Shown one piece after another: positions 9,137 to 18,027 of a DNA stretch of 64,000 nucleotides. This DNA is from Bacteroidaceae bacterium (GTDB lineage: Bacteria; Bacteroidota; Bacteroidia; Bacteroidales; Bacteroidaceae): NCBI GenBank assembly GCA_017442855.1, contig JAFSPM010000030.1:16575-80574 (forward strand). The letters are read 5' to 3'. A model generated the notes under the pieces. It did no database searches, had not been told where the DNA came from, and worked only from the letters and a program-made list of their open reading frames with translations. The position numbers and the translations under genes are program-made. The stretch's first letter is position 1, and the number at the start of each line of letters is the position of its first letter.

Positions 9137-10299
9137 TATACCTTATCGTTTTGAAGTCTGAAAAACTCCTTTTGCTGCTCTATTTCTCTACGCAGTTCCT
9201 CTTGCGTAGGCATATAAGTCAGGTATTTTGCAGCATAGAGTTGGTCGCTACCATTCAATACAGAATAATGGGCCACATCCTCATCTGTTTCCGCACAGAG
9301 CAAAATACCGATAGTTGGATTATGACCTTTTGGACGCATTAAGTCATCATACATCTTAACATACATGTCCATCTGTACCACATCCTGATATCTCAGTTTA
9401 GTTGTTTTCAGGTCTATCAATACAAATGTAATTATAAAACACGAGATCAATGTAATAATCCTCTTTCTCCGTATGGATATGTTTCTGTCTGTCAACGAAA
9501 GCAAATCCCTTGCCCAATTCCATCAGAAAGGGTATCAAGTGGTCTATAATACTCTGCTCCAAATCACTCTCCGTATAGTCCGTATTGTTCTTGGATCCCA
9601 GAAACTCAGCCACCACAGGGTTCTTCATGTATTCCAACTTATCTTGAAGTGGTGCAGTTAGTTTCTGCATTTCGTCATGCACAGCCTCCTTGTCTTGTGA
9701 GCGAAGCAGACGATGATAGTACTGACTGCTCACGTTACGCTGGAGCGTACGAGTACTCCACTTTTCACGAGTCGCCTCTTGTTCATACCAGCCGCGAGCC
9801 TCCTTGCTGCTTTCCTGCAGAATGATACGATAATGTGTCCAAGAAAGTCTGATTGGAGATTGTGCAGTCAACGATTGCAAAATTAGAGTCATTGAGGATT
9901 GTGAACTCGTTGCGTTCACAATCTCCAAACTTTCAAATTTTTCCGTCAGTGATGGGACTATTTCTGATTTTCCACTCATTGCGTGGAAAAAGTCTGAATG
10001 CTTCAAGTAAAAATCAACAAAATGATGAAGATTCCTTTTTATAAAGCCCTCACCATACTTCTTTGTCAATCTTTTACCCAAATTCTCAATTACCTGCTCA
10101 CCATACTCTGCACGTTTGTCCTTCAGTACCTCATGTTGGATACGCATACCCAATAGTTCCGTTTGATCAGCGTCTCATTTACTGCGCGATAAGCCGCAAC
10201 CTGTGCTTGTTCAATAATGGTACAAGCATCTTGATAAAGAACATCATAGTTGGAATTCTCTACCAACGAACCTTGCTTTTTTATAATATCCTCGCTCAT
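9136..10299 (-). pseudogene. DUF1016 (YhcG-type) PD-(D/E)XK nuclease, two frameshifts
   Basis: Three frame segments read in order as one DUF1016 protein. Segment 1 (ATG 10299, MSEDIIKKQGSLV to VNETLIKRN) stops making sense near 10160. Segment 2 (from about 10153, LGMRIQHEVLKDKRAEYGEQV to DYYIDLVFYNYI) fails near 9430. Segment 3 (FVLIDLKTTKLRYQDVVQMDMYV to FFRLQNDKV) ends at 9136. The second break lies inside the nuclease core, between the YYIDLVFYN strand and the DLK motif, where about ten bases appear missing. The first looks like a four-base loss. DUF1016 proteins are predicted nucleases often found near restriction genes. The final stop overlaps the next ATG by one base. Confidence 0.75.
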
Positions 10300-10306
10300 T
10301 TCTCTA

Positions 10307-10384
10307 TCAGTTGTTCTCTTCGATTGTCTTTTTCCAGTTCATCACTTTCTTCACGATGTCAGTTAGCCGTTCCGTGTTCACCAT
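10307..10384 (-). CDS. 25-codon ORF between Nudix and DUF1016 genes
   Basis: ATG GTG... gives MVNTERLTDIVKKVMNWKKTIEENN, then TGA. Its start overlaps the end of the Nudix gene by 7 nt and it stops 7 nt before the DUF1016 ATG, so it is coupled within the chain. It may be a real micropeptide, a leader or a remnant of a longer gene. No family is recognised. Confidence 0.35.
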   Translation of the reverse strand: MVNTERLTDIVKKVMNWKKTIEENN

Positions 10385-10776
10385 TTTTCCCGTTCGTCGT
10401 ACTTTAGTGTTTCGATAAGCAACAGATCCGCAGGTAGCCACTTCACGTTGTCCAGCTCATCTTTCAACAGCCACTTCGCTGCTTCGTGTTCGTTCAGATG
10501 CAGTGTCTCTGTTAACAAAGAACAAAGGTAGCAATGCATTGTGAGATGAAAATTGGAGTAATCGTATTCGACGGTACACAGAAACTCATCCACGTTGATC
10601 TCCGTCGATAATTCTTCGCGAATCTCTCGCTTCAGCGCCTCCTCCGGTGTTTCGCCAGTTTCCATCTTTCCGCCAGGGAACTCCCACCAATCCTTAAAAT
10701 CGCCGTACCCTCGCTGAGTGGCGAAGATTTTATCTCCCTTGCGAATTATCGCTGCTACGACTTCTATCTGTTTCAT
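10378..10776 (-). CDS. Nudix hydrolase (MutT-like)
   Basis: 132 residues, the size of MutT-type (deoxy)nucleoside triphosphate pyrophosphohydrolases. It starts MKQIEVVAAIIRKGDKIFATQRG. The Nudix box is clear: GGKMETGETPEEALKREI then REEL, with the catalytic Glu pairs present; the terminal Gly of the consensus is replaced. The WWEFPGGK segment matches the MutT/8-oxo-dGTPase subgroup. It overlaps the upstream DUF2075 gene by 4 nt and the following small ORF by 7 nt. Its place in a nuclease-helicase chain suggests a role in nucleotide processing tied to that system rather than general housekeeping, but this is inference. Confidence 0.93.
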   Translation of the reverse strand: MKQIEVVAAIIRKGDKIFATQRGYGDFKDWWEFPGGKMETGETPEEALKREIREELSTEINVDEFLCTVEYDYSNFHLTMHCYLCSLLTETLHLNEHEAAKWLLKDELDNVKWLPADLLLIETLKYDEREKW

Positions 10777-12872
10777 ATTTCCTCTAAACCAATAGATTTC
10801 AAATAGAAGTATGTACTATTATAAAATATTGGCAAACGGGTATGATCGTCTGGATTGCCGTTGGGCACACAAATAATCATTCCTTGGCGAGCACGAGTCA
10901 TTAACACTCGGTAAGCATTCAGTTGGTATGATTGGGCTTCTGCCTGACGAATCTTCATCCACTTACTTCCTCTGAATGCATTATGGTCCCAACCATCGGG
11001 CGTGTAGCGGAAATCACCATCCCAAACTAAGCACGTCCAATCGAGCTCTAAACCCTGTATATCAAACTCTGTGGCAGCATCTTCCAAAAACAAAGAAGAG
11101 CGTACGTCCATTTTGTCTGCAAGAAACCAACTCTCTATATCGGGCTGCAATCTTACATCAATAGCCAAAGGTTTCAAACGATAGGCTTGCGAAGATACTA
11201 CTATACCATATCTTTCAGAACCACGAGCCTTCTCTTCTAACCATTTCTTGGCCTTGTCCAAATCACGAGTCAGTACAACAGGATACTTGTCTTTGAACGA
11301 CTTATAAAGCTTTTTTGCCTGTTCTATATCTCTGTCCAGTACGTAATGAACAAACTTCGACATGTTTTCCGCACGGAAAGAACGCATCGAAACAGCCAAA
11401 TGCAGTTGATCAACCTGTAGCGCATTAGGATTATGGCTGACCAATTCCGCGACATTACCCTCTGCGTATTCTTTATCTGTAAGGTGTTTCGAAAGATAAA
11501 CTTTCCAGTTGGGGAATGTCTCATTGACAGCACGGATCCATTCACCAATACCTGCCTCACCCGTATTGATTTCTTGACCACCTCCGACGAGACAGACGAT
11601 TACAGCCCAGTCTTTTCTTAGATCAAGCGACCATATTAGAAATTCGGCTTCAGACATAGGAAAGTTAGGGACTTTCTTCATACCACCCCTGCTTCCGCCT
11701 CGTGCCAACCATCCAGCAAGATGTTCCAAATCCCAAGAACGCTGAGCCTCATCGAAGATAGCCACATGTTCCACTTCACCATGTCCTGCAGTCTGGTGAG
11801 CTACAGATTTCGTCGCGTCAATTTCCAATCGGGCATTGGTTATCGGCAGTTTGATTTTTGCTAGCATGTTTCCACGATAGCGATGGATAATCTGAATAAA
11901 TTGCGACACCTCACGCTTGGCATCTGTAATGTTACACTTATTACCCTTTTCATGTTCTCGTCTTTGTTTATCCTTGGCCAATGCTGCCGTTAATACTTTC
12001 ACCAGTGGGTCGTTACCTGATAGATATACAGCCAGATTACGTTCACCCTCTGTTTCGTTTTCTGCTTTTATTGATTGTTGAATAGCGACATTCAAACCAA
12101 CAAGAGTTTTTCCCGCCCCAGGTACACCAGTAACAAAGCAAATGCTTTTCTCTTTATGCTCTTTACTATGATTAATAACATCCAAAACAAATTGAGTAGT
12201 ATCTTCCAATGCCGCACCTGCAGCTTCATGGCGGGTGATATCCTCAACAGAATGATTTTGATACAATGCGCTGGCAGCCTCAATGATAGTTGGTGTTGGT
12301 GAATACCTACTAATAGCCCACTCAGAAAACTCACTTATAGAAGAAGGCTGTGCATTTTCACGTTCTATTACAGCTTCTATCAGTTCTTTTAGATTATCAT
12401 TGTTGGTCAGCAGAGGATTATAGATATGATCGTCATAAACAGAAAAGCACAACTCATGGCTGCTTTGTTTTGCCTCTGTCGCAACAAGGATAGGAACAAT
12501 GATACGCTTATGGCTATCTAAATGAAAATTTTTTAGGTCGAGTGCATAATCCAGCACCTGTTCCATATCAGCCTGCAAATAGGTATTCTGACCAGCTTTA
12601 AACTCTATAGTAAATACTATTCCACGTAGCAGCAACACAACGTCTATTCGTTTCCCCAATCGGGGAATAGAGTATTCAAAAATAATTTCTCCATTTTCTT
12701 CTTTCCAAGGCCGCAATACACTTTGCATAATCTCTATCTCTTCAGACCATGCAAACTTTTGTTCAGCGATACTATCGCCCTCATCATTTCGAGAAATACT
12801 CCCAAAGATAGCATCAACGGAACTGTTGATAAAAACAGATAATGACGCTCTGTAGAAATATCTATTTATCAT
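10773..12872 (-). CDS. DUF2075 superfamily 1 helicase-like ATPase with N-terminal PD-(D/E)XK domain
   Basis: 699 residues. The N-terminal part carries a nuclease-like core: D77 in RIDVVLL, then E90 and K92 in TIEFKAG (D-x12-E-x-K). The ATPase follows: Walker A GVPGAGKT at 249-256, DEAQ box at 374-377 in FDEAQRSWD, and a late helicase motif NAYRVLMTRARQG near residue 665. This is the DUF2075 (Schlafen-type or SF1 AAA) architecture. It is the first gene of the minus-strand island and overlaps the Nudix gene by 4 nt. The gene is intact while two genes downstream are broken. Probable role: DNA or RNA unwinding with cleavage, in defence or repair. No -7 box was found in the 90 nt upstream. Confidence 0.85.
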   Translation of the reverse strand: MINRYFYRASLSVFINSSVDAIFGSISRNDEGDSIAEQKFAWSEEIEIMQSVLRPWKEENGEIIFEYSIPRLGKRIDVVLLLRGIVFTIEFKAGQNTYLQADMEQVLDYALDLKNFHLDSHKRIIVPILVATEAKQSSHELCFSVYDDHIYNPLLTNNDNLKELIEAVIERENAQPSSISEFSEWAISRYSPTPTIIEAASALYQNHSVEDITRHEAAGAALEDTTQFVLDVINHSKEHKEKSICFVTGVPGAGKTLVGLNVAIQQSIKAENETEGERNLAVYLSGNDPLVKVLTAALAKDKQRREHEKGNKCNITDAKREVSQFIQIIHRYRGNMLAKIKLPITNARLEIDATKSVAHQTAGHGEVEHVAIFDEAQRSWDLEHLAGWLARGGSRGGMKKVPNFPMSEAEFLIWSLDLRKDWAVIVCLVGGGQEINTGEAGIGEWIRAVNETFPNWKVYLSKHLTDKEYAEGNVAELVSHNPNALQVDQLHLAVSMRSFRAENMSKFVHYVLDRDIEQAKKLYKSFKDKYPVVLTRDLDKAKKWLEEKARGSERYGIVVSSQAYRLKPLAIDVRLQPDIESWFLADKMDVRSSLFLEDAATEFDIQGLELDWTCLVWDGDFRYTPDGWDHNAFRGSKWMKIRQAEAQSYQLNAYRVLMTRARQGMIICVPNGNPDDHTRLPIFYNSTYFYLKSIGLEEI

Positions 12873-12990
12873 ATGTAGTCTAAATCATAATTTATCGACC
12901 TATTTTTGAGTTTCCCACTAACTACTTTATAATTACTTATTAAGTATAATAGAGTTACCCAACAACTCGAAATATGTATGTTTTACAACT

Positions 12991-13217
12991 TCACTTCGAT
13001 ATGTTATTCACCAAAAACTCCTTCAACGGCTCCAAATACTCTGCATCCAAATTCCAGTGCTGGGTGTTCTCGTAGTAACGCTCTGCCTCTTTCACCAACG
13101 AGACACGATATTTTTGCACTTGTCTATCTGTTCGGCAAGCCATCTGCTTATTTTTCCTTGTTCTACAAGTACCACTTTAACACGATTATAGCATTCGCCT
13201 TGTTGACTATTCGTCAT
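12991..13217 (-). pseudogene. fragments of an XRE-type HTH gene fused to another gene's tail
   Basis: An ATG at 13217 reads MTNSQQGECYNRVKVVLVEQ then GKISRWLAEQI...NIVSRW and stops at 13092; this resembles the first 40 residues of XRE/Cro HTH regulators. A second frame from an ATG at 13143 overlaps it and reads 50 residues ending ERYYENTQHWNLDAEYLEPL...VNNISK, stop at 12991. Neither is a full gene; they look like remnants joined by a deletion. The remaining 641 nt up to the aldA gene contain no gene I can support, only palindromes, a hairpin and a promoter box. Confidence 0.4.
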
Positions 13218-13509
13218 ATTCAGTTAAATTTTCAGCTGTAAATATACAAAAAAAACACGAATTAAGCACTAATTTCAAAAAAAACACATAAAAGATAGTA
13301 ATGGTTACCCAAAAGATCTTCAACAGCAAGATATTTGGCAATTAAACTAAACCATCTTTGCATAAATTACGTCCCTCGTCAACGAATATGAGTTCATGAA
13401 GTGTGTTGGTCATAGTTACATAGTTACACTATGCTTGTTAATCACTTGATACTTAATAGTTTTATATGAGTGTAGCTTTGTTCAGAAGTTACACTGTTTT
13501 TGCTTGCAA

Positions 13510-13596
13510 CAAAACAAGTTGTTTTGCTGTGGTTCGATACTATCTAACACCCTGTAAGGAGCATCATAGCGACACCAAAACAAGTTGTTTTGGTGT
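13510..13596. repeat. two copies of a CAAAACAA-G-TTGTTTTG palindrome
   Basis: A 17-nt inverted repeat (8-bp arms, central G) occurs at 13510-13526 and again at 13576-13592, where the arms extend to 12 bp (ACACCAAAACAA / TTGTTTTGGTGT, 13572-13596). Both lie in non-genic DNA between the helicase island and aldA. Confidence 0.75.
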
Positions 13597-13760
13597 GACG
13601 CATTACTTCTTCTTAATGAGGATAACAGAACCCTGACTTTGGCGTTTACGTATGCAACCTGATATGCTCTCGCCTCGCTTGAGATGTCCTGCACACCTCT
13701 TTCAACTCATTTAGACCTAAATCGGGACAATATATTTCTTCGAACTCACGTTAAATTATC

Positions 13761-13800
13761 AAAAAGAGGCGAGTTCACACTCGTAGGGTGACTCTTTTTT
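13761..13800 (+). terminator. terminator-like hairpin upstream of aldA
   Basis: AAAAAGAG, then GAGTTCAC (13771-13778), a loop, GTGACTC (13788-13794) and a run of six T. It is shaped like an intrinsic terminator on the plus strand, with an A-run at the other side, so it may work both ways. No plus-strand gene precedes it here, so it could also end a small RNA. Confidence 0.4.
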
Positions 13801-13802
13801 AT

Positions 13803-13810
13803 TATATTTG
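13803..13810 (+). promoter_or_regulatory. -7 box of the aldA-lutABC operon
   Basis: TATATTTG matches TAnnTTTG exactly, 48 nt before the aldA ATG and directly after the hairpin. No good TTTG lies 20 nt upstream. Confidence 0.6.
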
Positions 13811-13858
13811 CTCACAAGAACAAAATACATCATTTACTAACCTAAAAAAACTAAAAAC

Positions 13859-15301
13859 ATGAAAGACTTACAAATGTATATCAATGGTCAGTTCTGCGAA
13901 AGCTCGAACGGAAAATGGATTGATGTACTAAACCCGTCAACCGAGGAAGTGATCTCACGTCAGCCCGAAGGCACGATTGAGGATGTGAACCGTGCACTGG
14001 ACGCTGCCCGTGCAGCTCAGAAGGCATGGGGAAAGACGCCTGCCATAGAGCGTGCACAGTACCTGCTGAAAATGGCTGAAGGTATCAAGAAGCGTGAAAA
14101 GGAATTCACTGAGATTATCATGCGCGAGCAAGGTAAGACACGCACATGGGCCAGCATCGAGGTGGGCGCTACCATTGCCTACTTTGAGTATATGGCTACC
14201 TTCGCACGTCATATCGAGGGTGAGATTATCCCCAGCGACCGTCCCAACGAGACCATCCTGCTGACAAAGAAGCCAATCGGTGTCGTAGCAGGTATTCTGC
14301 CCTGGAACTTCCCATTCTTCCTTATTGCCCGTAAGGCTGGTGCTGCATTGATAGCTGGTTGTACGATTGTCATCAAACCTTCTCAGCTCACTCCTGAGAA
14401 CTGTACTGAATTTGCAAAGGTGGTAGCCGAAACAGGACTTCCTGCAGGCGTCATCAATATTGTGACAGGTAAGGGTTCTGTTATCGGTAACGAGATGGCT
14501 GGCTCGCCAAAGATTGATATTGTCAGCGTGACAGGTTCTGTAAGTGCAGGCGAAAGCATCATGGCTGCAGCTGCGAAGAACATCACTAAGGTATCGCTCG
14601 AACTGGGCGGCAAGGCCCCTGCTATCGTCATGAAGGATGCCGACCTGGAGCGTGCTGCACAATGGATAGTTGACAGCCGTATCGGTAATAACGGACAAAT
14701 CTGTAATAATGCCGAACGCGTTTATGTGCAGAAGGAAGTGAAGAAGCAGTTTACGGATATTCTTGTGGCTAAGATGAGTGCCGTAAAAGTAGGCGATCCT
14801 TGCGCTGATGAGAGCGTAGATATGGGTCCATTGGTGGAACAGCGTGCTCTGGAGAGCGTTACTGAAAAGGTGGAACGTGCCATCAAGCAGGGTGCCAAGT
14901 TGCTGTGCGGTGGTCATAGGGTTGGCGAAAAGGGCTATTTCTATGCTGCTACGGTACTTGACAATTGTCGTCAGGATATGGACATCATCCACGAGGAGAC
15001 CTTCGGTCCTGTGATACCGTTGATTGAATTCTCTGATATCGACGAAGTGATTGCTATGGCCAACGATTGTGAATATGGTTTGGCATCAAGCATCTTCACG
15101 AAGGACCTGAACGTAGCTGTGAAGGCTTGCCGCGAGTTGGAGTTTGGTGAGACCTATGTCAACCGCGAACACTTCGAGGCTATTCAGGGTTTCCACGCTG
15201 GCGTGAAGAAGAGTGGCATCGGTGGTGCCGACGGTAAGCATGGCGTTGAGGAATATCTCGTAACCCATGTGACCTATCTGGATACTTATGAAGATATGTA
15301 A
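13859..15301 (+). CDS. aldA: lactaldehyde/glycolaldehyde dehydrogenase (AldA-type)
   Basis: 480 residues, very close in layout to Escherichia coli AldA. Matching blocks include MYINGQF, DVLNPSTEEVISR, SDRPNETILL, ILPWNFPFFLIARK, SVTGSVSAGE, the Glu motif LELGGKAPAIVM and the Cys motif GQICNNAERVYVQ. These place it with NAD-dependent lactaldehyde dehydrogenases, which oxidise L-lactaldehyde from fucose or rhamnose breakdown to L-lactate. It is followed after 3 nt by lutA, so the product lactate could be passed to the LutABC oxidase. Substrate is inferred from family resemblance and context; related aldehydes are possible. Confidence 0.88.
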   Translation: MKDLQMYINGQFCESSNGKWIDVLNPSTEEVISRQPEGTIEDVNRALDAARAAQKAWGKTPAIERAQYLLKMAEGIKKREKEFTEIIMREQGKTRTWASIEVGATIAYFEYMATFARHIEGEIIPSDRPNETILLTKKPIGVVAGILPWNFPFFLIARKAGAALIAGCTIVIKPSQLTPENCTEFAKVVAETGLPAGVINIVTGKGSVIGNEMAGSPKIDIVSVTGSVSAGESIMAAAAKNITKVSLELGGKAPAIVMKDADLERAAQWIVDSRIGNNGQICNNAERVYVQKEVKKQFTDILVAKMSAVKVGDPCADESVDMGPLVEQRALESVTEKVERAIKQGAKLLCGGHRVGEKGYFYAATVLDNCRQDMDIIHEETFGPVIPLIEFSDIDEVIAMANDCEYGLASSIFTKDLNVAVKACRELEFGETYVNREHFEAIQGFHAGVKKSGIGGADGKHGVEEYLVTHVTYLDTYEDM

Positions 15302-15304
15302 TCT

Positions 15305-16039
15305 ATGAAGATTGGATTATTCGTTCCTTGCTATGTCGATGCGCTCTACCCTGAGGTGGGCGTATCGACATACAGGCTTTTAAAAAGCTTGGGACTTGAT
15401 GTGGAGTACCCCGAACGGCAAACGTGTTGCGGACAACCTATGGGGAATGCGGGCTTTGAACACATGGCAGAGCCGTTGGCAAAGAAGTTCGACGAACTAT
15501 TTGCTCCATACGATTATGTGGTAGCTCCGTCGGCCAGTTGTGCGGCTTATGTGCGTTGCTTTCATCCCCATCTGATGAAAGGTCGTTCGTGTGATGCAGC
15601 TGCCAAGACAACAGATATCGTAGAGTTTCTGCACGATGTCATCCAGGTGAAGAGCTTGCCTGCCAAGTTTCCCCATAAGGTAAGCGTTCACAACTCTTGC
15701 CACGGAGTGAGGGAATTGGGACTCTCATCGCCATCAGAGCGCAACGTGCCTCGTTTCAATAAGATAATTGACCTGTTGCAACTGGTGGAAGGTATCGAGA
15801 TAGTCGAACCGGAACGCCCTGACGAGTGTTGCGGTTTCGGAGGTATGTTTGCCGTCGAAGAGCAAGCCGTCAGCCGCAGGATGGGCATCGACAAGGTGAA
15901 ACGACATATCGCTACGGGTGCCGAATATGTGACTGGTCCCGACTCATCTTGTCTGATGCACATGCAAGGCGTAGCTGAAAAAGAGCATCTGCCTATACAG
16001 TTTATTCATGTTGCACAAATACTTGCTTCCGGCCTATGA
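15305..16039 (+). CDS. lutA: lactate utilization protein LutA, CCG-domain Fe-S subunit
   Basis: 244 residues with two cysteine-rich CCG-type domains: ERQTCCGQPMGNAGF near residue 40 and PDECCGFGGMFAVEEQ near residue 175, plus NSCHGVRE between them. This matches LutA/YkgE, one of three subunits of the flavin-free L-lactate oxidising complex, which oxidises L-lactate to pyruvate in the cytoplasm. The stop overlaps the lutB start by 4 nt. Confidence 0.93.
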   Translation: MKIGLFVPCYVDALYPEVGVSTYRLLKSLGLDVEYPERQTCCGQPMGNAGFEHMAEPLAKKFDELFAPYDYVVAPSASCAAYVRCFHPHLMKGRSCDAAAKTTDIVEFLHDVIQVKSLPAKFPHKVSVHNSCHGVRELGLSSPSERNVPRFNKIIDLLQLVEGIEIVEPERPDECCGFGGMFAVEEQAVSRRMGIDKVKRHIATGAEYVTGPDSSCLMHMQGVAEKEHLPIQFIHVAQILASGL

Positions 16040-17427
16040 GTACACAACATTCTAAAGCTGCTGAAGTTTACCAGCAGCACCCAGAGGTGGTACAGCGTCA
16101 TGACCAGACTTTCTTTGGTGTCCGTCAGAAGCGCGACCGCATGGCCCAGGCTTTACCCGAATGGGAGGACTTGCGCGAAGCTGCCAGTCAGATTAAGAAG
16201 CATACCATCACCCATCTGGCCGATTATCTGGAAAAGTTTGAGAGCAATGCCGTCAAAAACGGTGTTCAGGTCCATTGGGCGACCGATGCCGATGAATACA
16301 ACCGCATTGTCTTCGACATATTATCGAAGCATCAGGTGAAAAAGGTAGTAAAGAGCAAGAGTATGCTCACTGAGGAGTGCCATCTGAACGAGCATCTGGA
16401 GAAGTGTGGCATTGATGTTGTTGAGACCGACCTGGGTGAACGCATCCTCCAACTGATGAAGTTAGCCCCCAGCCACATTGTAATGCCAGCTCTTCATGTG
16501 CATCGTGAGGACATCGGCGACTGCTTCCGCAAAAAGGGACTGATGGATAATCCCGACCTGAATAGTAATCAGAGCGATGACCCCAACGATCCTACCTTCC
16601 TTACCTACGTGGCCCGTATGCATTTGCGCCAGCAGTTTGCCGAGGCAGAAGCGGGTATGACAGGAGCCAACTTCGGTATTGCAGAGACGGGCGATGTGGT
16701 GGTTTGCACCAATGAGGGCAACGCTGATATGTCGACTTCATTCCCCAAGCTGCATATCGTGTCGATGGGCATCGAGAAGCTTATTCCGAACTATGAGGCG
16801 ATGGGAGTGTTCCAACGACTGTTGGCACGCAACGGAACGGGTCAGGAGACCACCGTCTATACCAGTCATTTCCGTGGACCTCGCCCTGGTGGTGAGATGC
16901 ACATCATCCTCGTGGATAATGGGCGCAGCTCAATGCTTGGCAACGAGGAACATTGGCAGACACTGAAATGTATGCGCTGTGGTGCCTGCATGAATACATG
17001 TCCTGTCTATCGCCGTTCGGCTGGCTATAGCTACACTTATTTCATTCCCGGACCTATTGGCATCAATCTGGGCATGTTGCGTGATGCCAAGCAGTATTCC
17101 GACAATGTGTCGGCTTGTTCGCTTTGCTGTTCATGCGACAATGTGTGTCCTGTCAAGGTCGACCTTTCTACGCAGGTCTATCGTTGGCGCCAACAACTCG
17201 ACTCGCTCGGCAAGGCTGATCCTATGAAGAAAATGATGTCGAAGGGCATGTCGTTCCTGTTCAATCACCCATCAGTCTATAAAGGAGCCCTGTGGTTGTC
17301 ACCGATGGTCAACTGGGTGCCTGACTCACTGATCAATATGAAACTGAATCCTTGGGCCTACGGTCATCAGATGATGACATTCCCCAAGAAGTCGTTCCAC
17401 GAATTATGGAAGGAGGAAGAACTATGA
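16036..17427 (+). CDS. lutB: lactate utilization protein LutB (LUD domain, 2x[4Fe-4S])
   Basis: 463 residues. An N-terminal LUD domain (KSKSMLTEECHLNEHLEKCG, ANFGIAETGDVVVCTNEGN) is followed by ferredoxin cysteines CMRCGACMNTCPVYR near residue 315 and CSLCCSCDNVCPVKVDL near residue 360, then a C-terminal tail typical of LutB/LldF. It carries electrons in the L-lactate oxidising LutABC complex. It overlaps both neighbours by 4 nt, so translation of lutA, lutB and lutC is likely coupled. Confidence 0.95.
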   Translation: MSTQHSKAAEVYQQHPEVVQRHDQTFFGVRQKRDRMAQALPEWEDLREAASQIKKHTITHLADYLEKFESNAVKNGVQVHWATDADEYNRIVFDILSKHQVKKVVKSKSMLTEECHLNEHLEKCGIDVVETDLGERILQLMKLAPSHIVMPALHVHREDIGDCFRKKGLMDNPDLNSNQSDDPNDPTFLTYVARMHLRQQFAEAEAGMTGANFGIAETGDVVVCTNEGNADMSTSFPKLHIVSMGIEKLIPNYEAMGVFQRLLARNGTGQETTVYTSHFRGPRPGGEMHIILVDNGRSSMLGNEEHWQTLKCMRCGACMNTCPVYRRSAGYSYTYFIPGPIGINLGMLRDAKQYSDNVSACSLCCSCDNVCPVKVDLSTQVYRWRQQLDSLGKADPMKKMMSKGMSFLFNHPSVYKGALWLSPMVNWVPDSLINMKLNPWAYGHQMMTFPKKSFHELWKEEEL

Positions 17428-18023
17428 GTGCGAGAGAAGAAATATTGGAAAGGCTGCGGAAGAATACGCGTGAAACCTACGACTTTCCTGACCTGAGTGG
17501 ATTGAATCCCATTACGTTTCCTGATCCTGTGGCCGAATTCATCAAGAAGACCACCACAACAGCTGGGGCCAAGCTCATCGAGATGGAAGAGAGCGACAAT
17601 CTGAATGAGCTCATTCGCAAGGCCTATCCTGAGGCAAAGGTGCTGGCAAGCAATCTTCCAGGCATCGAGGCCGACTTGAATCCTGATACTGTTGAACATG
17701 TCGAAGATTTGATGAAGGTGGACGTAGGCATCATTGAAGGTCGCATAGGTGTGGCTGAAAATGCCTGCATCTGGATTCCGCAACAGATGAAGGAGAAGGC
17801 CGTCTGCTTTGCATCTGAGTATCTGGTCATCATCCTGAGACGTGATGATATTGTGAACAACATGCATGAAGCCTATGCACGATTAGCAACGTCAGCAGAA
17901 TACTTCCAGCAATACAAGTTCGGCACCTTCATCAGCGGTCCAAGCAAGACGGCCGATATTGAGTCGGCTCTCGTTTATGGCGCTCAAGCCGCCCGTGGAG
18001 TTACCGTTGTGCTAAAGAAGTGA
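17424..18023 (+). CDS. lutC: lactate utilization protein LutC (LUD domain)
   Basis: 199 residues from the ATG at 17424 (MSAREEILERLRKNT), chosen because it overlaps the lutB stop (ATGA) and has a rare strong Shine-Dalgarno run AAGGAGGAAG about 6 nt upstream. A longer in-frame start at 17352 would lie inside lutB. A single LUD domain (VGIIEGRIGVAENACIWI, ISGPSKTADIESALVYGAQAARG) matches LutC/YkgG, third subunit of the lactate oxidising complex. A strong terminator follows. Confidence 0.94.
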   Translation: MSAREEILERLRKNTRETYDFPDLSGLNPITFPDPVAEFIKKTTTTAGAKLIEMEESDNLNELIRKAYPEAKVLASNLPGIEADLNPDTVEHVEDLMKVDVGIIEGRIGVAENACIWIPQQMKEKAVCFASEYLVIILRRDDIVNNMHEAYARLATSAEYFQQYKFGTFISGPSKTADIESALVYGAQAARGVTVVLKK

Positions 18024-18027
18024 AAAC

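Noticed and set aside
9398-9504. Programmed frameshift in the DUF1016 gene
   Set aside because: There is no slippery heptamer at the overlap, several codons of the nuclease core seem missing, and a second break exists upstream; decay is simpler.
13482-13694. 70-codon minus-strand ORF reading through the two palindromes (QNNLFW, QNNLFC)
   Set aside because: The repeated protein words are only translations of the palindromes; no start context or homology that I recognise.
13955-14992. 345-codon minus-strand open frame
   Set aside because: Antisense shadow of the clear aldA gene; composition is implausible for a protein.
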